From NCBI RefSeq assembly GCF_014839805.1, contig NC_051126.1:2302609-2366608 (forward strand): 64,000 nucleotides of DNA. Direction: 5' to 3'. Position 1 is the stretch's first letter; each line of letters opens with the position of its first letter. This document shows positions 49,058-61,300 of the stretch, piece by piece. A program made the position numbers and the translations under genes. Source of the stretch: Manduca sexta (taxonomy: Eukaryota; Arthropoda; Insecta; Lepidoptera; Sphingidae). The notes under the pieces were generated by a model. The model was not told the origin of the DNA. It saw only the letters and a list, made by a program, of their open reading frames with translations, and searched no databases.

Positions 49058-49381
49058 ATTTTCAAAAATTCGTTCGTATTGTTAGTTTCAAGAAAATAGA
49101 AACGAACGAACAAGAAACTAAACGTCAAACCAATTGACATTTATTTCTACTGTCAAGAGAATGTCAAGAAGAGGGTGTTGGAGTAACTGTCTTTTCGCCA
49201 GTTTAAATTGCAAAATGTTATGACGTGTAAATCCTATCCATTTCTGAACGTAAATGGGGGCGCTGTCATCGCACTTCTTCTCTCCCCGCAAACCGCCTCA
49301 CCTCCCACGTCAAAACATTGAAGTGACGTTTACAGATTTTTGTGTTGGTGCTGTAAATTTGCGAAAAATTCGCCACGCAGC
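49058..49381. promoter_or_regulatory. Probable bidirectional promoter NDUFS8 / PDXDC1
   Basis: Only 324 bp separates the two start codons on opposite strands, so both 5' UTRs and core promoters must overlap here unless upstream non-coding exons exist. There is no TATA box. CRE-like words occur: TGACGT near 49220 (plus) and GTGACG near 49323. An inverted repeat TTCGTTCGT / ACGAACGAA (about 49070-49110) lies just upstream of NDUFS8. Position is certain; promoter activity is inferred. Confidence 0.6.
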
Positions 49382-52300
49382 ATGGGAGATGCACCGGCAC
49401 CAGACGCGGAGTCCAGCAAGCCCAGCCCGACGGGCGAGATCCAACTCGAGCTGGTAAATCGTGTTTGTGTTTTTAATGCTTCAATTGTAATAGGAAACCA
49501 TCTAAACCTAACTCTACCGCTTGTCAGCAGGACCGGCGTCCGTTCGGCGGGCTGGAGTTCCAAGTTTCCGAAGTAGTTGAAAGGCTGGAAGCTGGCGTCA
49601 ACGCTCAGGAAACTGTGGATGAGGAGAAAAAGCGTGAACCGCGTAAATTGAGCGCTGGTTTTTTCGAACCCGAAGAGACGTCAATGGACGATATTTTGAA
49701 GAGTTTGGAGGAGTTGGTAGTGAAGACGGACCCTAGTTGTGAGGTTGTGGAACCACCTCTGCTGCCGACGGACGCCGTGACGCGCACTGCCATCCTCTCG
49801 CACAGTATCACGGCCTTGTTCGGCCGGCTCGAGAGGAGCCATGCCTCCCGGCTGAACGCTCACATAGCCACCGAGACGACGCGGTGGATGTCGCACTTGT
49901 TCAGGTGAGATCTAGATGCGATAATTAAGATGTTTTGATAACTTTAATGGATTTTAGTTGTTATCAGTTTGCATTGTATCAATTATACTTGGATAAGATT
50001 AGCCTGAGCAACACTCTCATGTGTTCTATGTACTAAGTGACTCACCATCGTGTACTATAAGTACCATTTAATGGTAGAATGTTGTTAGATGTAAATTAAT
50101 CAGCAATAACAAGTTATAGACATCAATTAAAACTGGCCATGAGAATGTTTGTTTCAGAGAAATGTAGATAAAAAAAAATCTATCAGAATAGTATATTTTG
50201 CACCGAGAATACTAATATTGTATTAAAAATATTTTTTTTTTAATTGCCACTATACAAAATTTTGTCATCAAAGGTCACTTCTAAAAATGCATTTATTATG
50301 TCAGTTCAAGTATGCATTTGAATTATATGTTTACATATTCTTACTTCTGCAATTATTATTTATTTAAGTGCATTATACTTCTACTAATATTATAAATGTA
50401 AATGTTTGCAAATATGTTTGGTAATGCAGAGAACATTGAAAGAATTGGCCATGACATATGCTTATACATAATGAGCACATTATATATTTATTTTTATTGT
50501 GGAAAGTACCCTGTTGGATTTTTATTCTGAGAAAATATTTATGATATACATGCATTAAAATTACGTAAACTAATTTATAACTCCATATTTAAATTAAACA
50601 ACATGATAATTGAGAGATAGGACAACACTTGATATAAACAGATCTTGATGGCATTATTGTTCTTTTATAAAGTTCATGTAAAAGTATGTAAAGTGATAGT
50701 CTCTTGTATGGAAGTCTGACTGGATAAATACCACCATAATATCTATTTCTGGCCCCACACACATGAGATTGTAATTACCATGTTAACTTTTAGGCTGTCA
50801 AAAAAGACTTGATGAAAATAGACTTTGTTATATGCCTATTAAGTTCACTTTTAAACGGCTGCCGATGGCCTATTGATATTATTAACTCATATTTTGACAC
50901 TATGTAAACAATTATGTTTTTTTACTGTTTATATTATAAATAACGATTAGCACTACTAGGAGATGGTGCAATAGGTCCTTAACCTAATAAGTCCTATCAT
51001 ACATTTTGCAACAATTTTACCTAATGGCAATATGATAACACAATGTAAAGCCAGTGTCATAAATATTATCATTTATCTATAGGCGCTTCATATTTATAAA
51101 CAAGTATTATAATATTTGTTTTCCTGTGTATTAATTTACTGGGAGTTTACAGTTTGCAGCCCTGGTGTGCACCAAGGCTATAGACTGAGATTTTGGGTTA
51201 GCACCCTAGATTGGGAAATAAAAGTTTTCCGAGTTGCTAGAGGCTGGTAGCTCGAATATGTACTTAATTAAAATAAATAAAAATATAAACTGCTTATTTT
51301 CACACACACACACACAACATCACGCATTTTATTATTTTCAAAGTTAATTAACATACATACACATATAGGAAGTGTGGATAAGCCCATATCTACATGGTGT
51401 TTGATAATTATATATTGTGTGAAAAATATATTAATATTATTTTCCTTATATAATATGAATACATATCAATAACTTTTTAGTTTGTAATGACATAGGAAAT
51501 TATTTAATTAAATATGTAACATTCATTTGTTCATAGTATATTTCTGGCTTTATTTATGCTAATTAGTAATATGGCATATAATATTATGATATTTTATTAG
51601 TTATAAGTTGTGTGTAGGCATATGTTGATTGATTATAGATTTCTACAGCTGCAGTTGATAAGGGTATTGTGTTAGAAAATCTAATTTATTGCTATATTTT
51701 TCAATCATACATTTATGCTATAAAATTGTTACTATGTTATTGCTTATCAGTGGCGAAAGGTGACATTTTCCTAAAGGGAATCCCACACAACATATAAGCA
51801 CTAATACGTGTAAATGCAGTCTGCAAATCATTCTAATGATATTTAGATTCTACAAAAAATCCGCATAAACGGACTTCGCCATTATCACTACATAGTATAA
51901 AACAAAGTCGCTTTCTCTGTCCCTATCTATGTATGGTAAAATCTTTAAAACTACGCAACGGATTTTGATGCGGTTTTTTTTTAATAGATTGATTAATTAA
52001 TTTAATAGAGTGATTCAAGAGGAAGGTTTATATGTATAACTAGCTTCCGCTCGCAGCTTCGCCCGCGTGGATTTCGGACTTCAAAAATGGAGCCGGTCGC
52101 GAACGTTCGAGAATGTTCGCTTTACGAAGCTACTCGCTAGGTGATTCGCTAGCCTCTAGGTGCCAAGCAAGCCGCCTGCCTGTGCGTTCGCGACCTTATA
52201 TATATACAAAAATAATCCTTATAGCATGATTCAGTATTCACGCGTGATGGCTTATTATTAGCGTATTTCATGTATAACTTTGGTGTTTCTATACCGATTT

Positions 52301-55300
52301 CTATGATTCTTTTTTCTGGAATCTTTAATAATGTTAACTTTTTTAATTAGGGATGACTGAGAGTGTTATAAACGTACGAGTAGACAAATATAATGAGAAA
52401 GCTTCGAACTGCTAAGCTATCGGGAGTTACACGTGTTATTGTGAGTCAACCATAAAAGATAGACATATGCTGTCGTGGGATATTTTTACATAATTTTAAG
52501 GAGAACATTTCCGTCATACATGATTTCTGTGTAGCTTTAACCATTAAGGTTGCACACGCGACGGAAGCTTAAAAAATGGAGTAACTTCTCCCGTTTTCCA
52601 AACATTTCCCTTCACTGCTCTGCTCCTATTAATTGTAGCGTGATGAAAAGTATACTATAACCAGCACAGGAGTATGACAAATAATTGTACCAAGTTTCGT
52701 TAAAATCCGTCGAGTAGTTTTTGTTTCTATAACGGTTATACAGACAGACAGACAAAAATTTTACTAATTGCATTTTTGGCATCAGTATCGATCCCTAATC
52801 ACCCCCTGATAGTTATTTTGGAAATATATTTCATGTACAGAATTGACCTCTGTACAGATTTATTATAAGTATATAGATAGACTAGCTTTTGCCCGCGGCT
52901 CCGCCCGCGTTATAAAGTTTTTCAGGCTAAAGTTTTCCGTTATAAAAGTAGTAGTTTCCCGGGAGCCTATGTTCTTCTCAGGGTCTCAAACTGTCTCCAT
53001 ACCAAATTTCGTCTTAATACATTGGGTAGTTTTTGAGTTTAACACGTTCAGACAGACAGATGCAGCGGGGGGCTTTGTTATATTATTTAGAACTTTTTAA
53101 GTGAAACAATCCCGTCATACATCATTGTTGCATAAATTTAACCGTTTACGCAGCGCAGGCAACGGAAGCTCTCAAAACTCATAATTTTCCCCGTTTTTGC
53201 AACATGTTTCATTACTGCTCCGCTCCTATTGGTTATAGCATGATGATATATAGCCTATAGCACTCCAGGAACAAAGGGCTATACAACACAAAAAGATTTT
53301 TTCAGTTCAAACCGGTAGTTCCTGAGATTAGCCATTACTGCTCCGCTCCTATTGGTCATAGCGTGATGATATATAACTTTGAGCACTCCACAAACAAAGA
53401 ACTATTCAACACAAAAATATTTTTTTCAGTTCGAATCGGTAGTTCCTGAGATTAGCCATTACTGCTCCGCTCCTATTGAATATAGCGTGATGATATATAG
53501 CCTATAGCTCTCCACGAACAAAGGGCTATCCAACGCAAAAAGAATTTTTCAGTTTGGACCGGTAGTTCCTGAGATTAGCCATTACTGCCCCGCTCCTATT
53601 GGGTATAGCGTGATGATATATAGCCTATAGCACTCCACGAATAAAGGGCTATCCAACGCAAAAAGAATTTTTCAGTTTGGACCGGTAGTTCCTGAGATTA
53701 GCCATTACTGCTCCGCTCCTATTGAATATAGCGTGATGATATATAGCCTATAGCTCTCCACGAACAAAGGGCTATCCAACGCAAAAAGAATTTTTCAGTT
53801 TGGACCGGTAGTTCCTGAGATTAGCCATTACTGCCCCGCTCCTATTGGGTATAGCGTGATGATATATAGCCTATAGCACTCCACGAATAAAGGGCTATCC
53901 AACGCAAAAATAATTTTTCAGTTTGGACCGGTAGTTCCTGAGATTAGCCATTACTGCCCCGCTCCTATTGGGTATAGCGTGATGATATATAGCCTATAGC
54001 ACTCCACGAACAAAGGGCTATCTAACGCAAAAAGAATTTTTCAGTTTGGACCGGTAGTTCCTGAGATTAGCGCGTTCAAACAAACAAACAAACAAACAAA
54101 CAAACAAACAAACAAACAAACAAACTCTTCAGCTTTATATAATAGTATAGATAATAACATCCATTAAATAGTCAGCATTGCACCCGTGCGAAGCCGGGGC
54201 GGGTCGCTAGTTACGTATAATAATTGCACTAGTTTATATCGCGACTCCGCATCCCTAAACACTTTTGGCCTATTTTTCGCCCGTGTGAAAATGAATGTTA
54301 TTTGCATACGTTTCCGTAATTAGTGTTGCGCAATTTATGAGACCTTGTGGTCTGTGACGTGGCGTACACTACGCTCTTTATTCGTAAATAAGTAATGGTT
54401 GTTATTGTACCTATATCTATGGTTAGTGCATATATTATGTTCCCATTTTCAGCCCGCAAAAATGTAAGCACCTGATATACAGGGTCATATTGACATTACG
54501 TTACTAAATGAAACCACTCGCTCATCTTCTTGAAAATAACACTTTACAATAAGTTACTCTAGTCGTAGATATAAAATAAAAAAAGTTAAAAGTTTCGAAC
54601 AAAATAAATATTAATAAAAATTTATTTTAATTTTACGCGCCGTAATCCCACTACTACTACTAAAAGAGTTTTCGTCGCAGCAGCAACATTATATTTTCAG
54701 ACAGAAATACACTCACGTACACGCCATATTCACATTAAACTACAAAATGATCAAAAAATCTGAATACTAAAGCCAGGATTTTTGGTGAAAATATTCGTTA
54801 TTAATGGATAATTTTTGACACAATGTCAGCAAAGGTGCAGAGGAGTATGAGGTTTCATTTTGCAACGCAATGTCAAAATGACCCTGTATACATATACAGG
54901 TTCATTTTGACAAATCCAAAACCTACATAGGTTTTGGATTTGTCAGAAGGCCTTATCGGTTCTGGTCCAGATGTGACAGCGGCCTAGAAGACTACATAAA
55001 TCAATGTACCGGCGGCACAAATTAGGTCCACTTTCCAAAAATTAAAAATAAGGGTGACGAGACGAAAATGGCCTGTACTTAAAGAAAATACAAATCTGGG
55101 ACTGATCTATGTACTCGTACGCTATTGGTACAGAAGTTAATGCGCTGCAACTGCACCGCTATCAAGAGAGAAAAATGATAAAATACATGTAAAAAGAACA
55201 CAAAAACTATCTCCAAAAACAAATAAAGATGGGTCAACTTTTATGTTGATTGGTCGGAAAAAGTTCCAAATAACTCCTAACAACTCGACCCTATGATAAA

Positions 55301-58300
55301 ATAAAACTTCTCACTAACGCTGAAGATTTTAACCCAAAAGAGTATTGAAGAAGTTCTTTGCATCTGCAGAAACGATTTGCGCAGGTTAAAACAGTATTTT
55401 GTTACAGAATGACGGAGTACCACGCGTTTTACCACCAGGAACAGCTGGAAGGCTTGGTGCGTGTTACAAGAATGCTCTTGCATCACAGATATCCAAGATA
55501 TTTGGAGGATGGAGGTAGGAGCCGTTTCTTTAAAAAAACATAAAAGTTTCAAACTTTAACACACATTTAGTATGTATTTAAAATAAAATTATTTTTCCGG
55601 ATTTTATCGCGGCTATTTTATAATTTTAAAAGCTCTTATATATTGTAAAATACATACATACATACATAACATCACGGTATGCAGAGGCGCAACTAGGGCA
55701 CCCACTTTTCGCCAAGTATGTTCCGTCCCATGATGTGATAGGGGGCGAGCCTATCGCCATATCGGGCACAAATTCCAGACTCCGGGCTGATACTGAGCAG
55801 AAAAACCCAAATATCACTTTGCCCGACGCGGGATTCGAACCCAGGACCTCAGAGCGCTATTGTACCGGGCATGCAATACAACTACGCCACCGAGGCATAT
55901 TGTAAAATGTAAGTAGATATTGTAACTTTGAATTTTGCGGACGATCAACATCTCATTCCGCCCCGTGACCATAAAGTCTGCAAAGTCTTTGAAACGTTGG
56001 GAGAAATTTATATTATAAAAGGCCGCGATTATATCCAGAATAATCAAGAGCGTCGCCAGCCGATGGACTAGGGGGGACAAGTTGATATGGAGAATGAGAA
56101 AAGTATGAATTGTAGGTAAAGTTGAGAGCACATGTTCCTCCACCACTACTGCTCTCCCGCTTTATGAATAACATAGATCTGAGCGTAATTGAGCGTACAG
56201 AATATTACGAATGGAATTGGTGAATTAATTCGAGTTTTAGAACTTCTAGCAAGCAGGTGCAGCTGAAAACAAAAGCTAAATGCCAACTTATTCCAGATCC
56301 GCAAAGTTATATAAATCATACCTACTGTATAAATGACCAACATGTCTTTGGAAAGGTTAACCGGTCCGGGTCAGGGTTCCTTTCGGTAACCTTCTAGTTT
56401 TGCATTAGGATCACCAATACTTTTCTAATTCATTTAAAAAAAATACACATTTGTGCTTAATGCTTAAAATTAAACAATTTTTGGGATTTTATTGCAGTTT
56501 TAATAATCTATTTCTGTCACGACAATTCGAAGACCTTGCAGCCTTCGGGAGAAAACTAAAATATCAAAACCGCGATAAAATCCGAAAAATAGTTTACTTT
56601 TGTACTTCTTACAAAACTAAAGACTGGAAGAACAATTTGTACGTGAATCTCTTCGTTCCCAGCTCTAGCGTTCGCGAGCCGCCTTCCCTGCATATACAGC
56701 TGCGTGGCGAGCCCGCTGGGCGTGGTGCAACACCTCTGCCGACAGCTCAGCCTGCCGCTCGCATGCGTCAGACCAGTCCCCGTACACGCTTCAGGTAATG
56801 GAACACGTTTTGTCGTGGCCGCGTGGCACTTGTGCTCACGACTTTCATCATCATCATCACCATCATAATAATCATCATCATCATCGCCACCACCACCACC
56901 ATCATCATCATCACCGGCCACATAAAGTCCACTGCTGAACATAGGCCTCGTCCAAAGATTTCCAGACGGACCTGTCGAAAGTGGACTGCATCCAACCTGT
57001 TCCTGCGACTTCTATCAAGTCGTTCACGACTTTAGTCAGTTTGTCAATTTATGTAAAATGTATAATTTGATGTTAAATTTCTGCGCGTGGAATTGTTGGT
57101 GTGTACATAGCTTTAGTAGATACCGCGATGCGTAAAGCAATAATACGATAAATATTTAATTACTTATGCATTGAATTGTCATCCACGCGGTTATTGTTTG
57201 ATGATGAAATTTGCGGATATAGTTAAGATACTAGTGGAGTTTATTTATGGCTTGGAGGATAAGAGCGGAAATGATTAGGTAATATCTCAATACCTAGTCT
57301 TTTCAAAGAGAACTCATTAGATATCTTCATCTTTAAACCCAAACATAACGTCAGTTGAAACTTTACTCAAATGTATGTGCATGTCCTACACCCGAGTGCC
57401 TATTTTGCGGAAGCAAAAAAAGGTCCTGATTGCAACTGTGCTGGCCCTACTATAAATACGCCGCGGCTTTCATGACCTATTGACAAATCTGCTATTACCC
57501 AAATAATTACTGTATCGCACCTATAAAAATATACATTAAATTAAAAGTTTCCTCGTCATTTAATTCCCTGAAAAAAACATTACATATAGATCTTTTTATT
57601 CGATATAAGTAGTTGTAATAGCATACATTACCTGTTTAATATATCACGTGCGCAAGAGGCGCTTACATCAAACGCTCCCAGTAACAAGGAATGTTGTTTG
57701 TAAACACTCGACGATCTCTCGCGTTTTGTTATTAATCGATCTCATCGCCATTTTTAATATAGGCCTATGTTTACGTTGGCAACAACAGATTGTTACTAAA
57801 ATTAGTTCTTTTTATAAAGTTTTAATAGACTTGTGAAATTTGATGTATTAAGGTGTTTTTGATTCGAATGAGAGACGAGCAAGTAGTTCGTCTGATGAAA
57901 AGAACTACAACTATTACTGGTGGTAGGATATATTTTATATCCGCTCAGACAGCGACCACCGTACACAAGGTTTTAAAACCCGCTATAGTGAACACGTAAG
58001 AGTGTCACATTCCGGCATCAGCCTGTGTATATCCGTTACCAAACAGGCCGGTATTATTGTGTCAATTATCGAGGAGTAATCATCTCTCATCAGTTGACAT
58101 TTTATTGGACCCCACCCAACTTACCATCGGGTTCATTAGGGTTACTTTGTCGTGCGCTTATAAAAAAAAAAATAAAAAAAAATACAGTAGCAATAACACC
58201 CCGAAATTTACACTTCGCAATATAAGTTTACATTTACAGTAACCCTGCGGTTTAGTTTCGAATCGCAATCTAACATCGCTAGCAGTGGACTTTCGCATAT

Positions 58301-61300
58301 TAGAAACCTATTGGTAAAGTGACAGCTAAGTGCCTTCAAAATCTTATGTTATCAGCAGAATAACGTCCTAAACGAACTGGCCATTGTTTCAAGATTTCAA
58401 TTTTGAATGAACACTCTGATTATGATACAGTATGTACAAATATGTACTGTATGCCAACTTCCTTCAGTCTGTTTTTCAACATTATATTTACTAATTATTT
58501 GGCGCCAGGACAATAAATGCGCGTGTCAACCTTAATTAATTGGTAAATTCATTGCTTTTATTCATGACTGAAGTTGTAGACTGAGTATTTTAGAACTATC
58601 TTCGAGTCTAACAAACGCAATTCTTTAGTAAAAATCAATGATATTGGTGTTTTAATTTATATTCATATCCTATCACAAAATGAAAATACCATACAATATA
58701 TTTAACATTTAAACAGGACATTCACGCTACAATGGTGCTACGGGCTATCCTATCCAATTTTAATACAGGTTTGAATTGGTTAATTTAATTAAATTTTACT
58801 TTTATGAATGTCCACTGGCAGTTAAATTTATCGCAATATGCATGCAGGACAGTCTGTGCGACCGTCGTAACGTTTATGGCCTGTCTTCTCTACTATACCT
58901 ACCAACCATAACTAATTCCCTTTCAGGTCGCGGTATGGATATAGAAGCTTTAGAAGCGTTATGCGATGAAGACCTAGCAGCTAACCGTACTCCCCTACTA
59001 GTACTGGGTGAGGTGGGCGCCCCTCCACTAGGTTGGGGGTTACCTGTAGCAACCCTAGGCGCTATATGCAAGAAAAGGAACTTGCATTTACATCTACGTG
59101 GACATGCGTTAGCGCTGCCTGGAGCTATTGGCAGTGAACAGGTTAGTTCGTAGAAAGTGGTTCGGGCTAGTGCCGCTAGATGGCGCTATATTGAATTGTG
59201 TTGGCATATGCAATTCGATATTCAGCAAATTTCATAATTGGTATTTCCTTTCAATGCAATATTATTTTAATTTTTCAGATGTTCAACATTCCAGACTCGG
59301 CGACATTGACGCCAGGACCTTGGTTCGGTGTGCCGGCATTGCCAACAGTTGTATCCTTTGCTAAGAACTTCATAATATAGAGCAAAACAAGTCGGTAGAG
59401 ACTACCGTCGATAACAATTGAATTTGAGCCTTGTGTCTTTAACATACTACTGATATTACTATCATGCAAAACTTCAAGCTCATCCTATGGTCATCTCTAA
59501 TAATTTTTTTTCGTTATATTAATATCAGCCGTATGTCGCATAGGTAGAGTTAATTTTTAATTTTCATTGAGTAGGTCTCCTCGCCGTGGCTCCGCAACTC
59601 AGTCCATCTGCACTGTCCGGTATAATGAAATCATGCTGATAATCTTCATGATAACAGCTATTTGAATATAGAATTATAGTTGTTGAATAGTTAATTTGAT
59701 TTTTCTAAGATAATTAAATAACGATAATTAATTTGTGATAATAACCTTGACTTAAAAATGCAGACATTTTACAAAATTCCGGAACCGATTACAGCAAACG
59801 ATCACTCCAAAGGTGTTAATGTTGTAAGTATAAATTTAATTTAATATTTTAGCTGTATTAGTGGCGTAGTTATTATACGGTAAGACTGCAGTGCTGAGGT
59901 CTCGGGTTCGATCCCCGGTTCGGGCGGTGATATTGTTTTTCTACTCAGTATCACCGCGGAGTCGGGAATTTGTGCGCGATAAAGAGATAGGCTCACCCCC
60001 TATCACGTTATGGGACGGAATACATGTGGCGGAAAGTGGGTGCACAAGTTGAGCCTCTGCCTACCTCTTCAGGGATAAAAGGCATAAGTGTGTATAAATT
60101 AAATTCATGTACAAATATTTCAGTGACAATTTTATTTTTATGTATTTTAGTATGTGCTTTCTATTGGATCACATTCGACCTGCCGTTTTCAATAAACGAT
60201 CTCAAACTTAAATCCGATTGCCAGAATTAACCAATCAAGATAAGTCGTTAAGCATGTCAGAAAAAAACTGATCTATTTGGTCCATTTTCTTGATACATCA
60301 AAAAAAGCTGTTGAGATCGTTTATTGTCGTTATCGTTTATATTAATATCGGTAAATAGAAAAAAAAATAATCATCATACTATAATTTCACGTATAAATAT
60401 TAAGGTGGTAGCTCAAGGTCCATTTTCATACATTTTGTTTCGGCTTTAATCTGGGTAACTAAACAAGTATTGGCAAGTAAAGAATTTAAATTCACGTCTA
60501 GTTAGTGATTAGTTCTCGCAGTTGAAAGAAAAATGTAAAAATAATTAATAATCATGGATATTTCTGCCTTTAAAATATCGACGAAATTTTAAAGGCTTTC
60601 TTTACTTGCCAATACTTGTTTAGTTACCCAGATTAAAGCCGAAACAAAATGCATGAAAATGGACCTTGAGCTACCACCTTAAATGAAACATCGCTAAAGC
60701 CACGAATCAGTTCTACTATGCTCGTATTGCATGGGAGCGACCTTGTTGATTGTAGTCTCGTATCTATTGCTTTCAGTAAAACAATATGTCACGCATGAGG
60801 CAATGTTAATAGAATCGACGTGTTAGGTAGGAAATATATTGTATGTAGAGACAGCAACAAAAGTAGCTGAACAAATTTAAAATATCAAATCGCCCTTAAA
60901 CTTTTGTCTTTGTATCAAAAATCGTTTTTGTACACTAAAATTAATGTCATAGTTCAGTTTAGGTAAGATAAAGAAAAGATTAAAATAGAAATTAAAGTGT
61001 AGAAGTGTTTTTAAGTTTTGAATTTGTTCAGCTACTTATGTGGCTGACTATACATAATTATTTTACACTTCGCCACCTGACCTCAGCTACGTCCAAAACA
61101 TAACATCAACTAAGTCATCACGTCACTATTCCTTAAAATTCCTCGGAGATCGCGTAGGACTGTACTTTTATTTCTATGCTATTTAGATCGCCACACATCG
61201 TGTCGTTTTTCATTAGTGTGGGATAGAGACGGGGTTAACATGATGAAATGTGTCGCAGGGTGGTCGCGAGGGTGCACTAGCGGCTTTGGCCGGGCTCACA

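Larger units (their letters stand above)
51885..54210 (+). mobile_element. Helitron D, interrupted by two other Helitrons
   Basis: 5' part 51885-52039 starts TCACTACATAGTATAAAACA; 3' part 54152-54210 ends with a GC hairpin (ACCCGTGCG...CGGGTCG) and CTAG followed by T. Together about 214 bp, non-coding. The pieces join in register across GTATAA/TAATAACATCC, an A/T Helitron target. Confidence 0.7.

Noticed and set aside
53215..54075. CRISPR-like array of regular repeats
   Set aside because: Tandem 123-bp units without unique spacers, in an animal Helitron.
56556..56942. 128-codon minus-strand open frame rich in Asp
   Set aside because: Made by the ATC/ACC trinucleotide run of the RTE tail and by the antisense of PDXDC1 exon 4.
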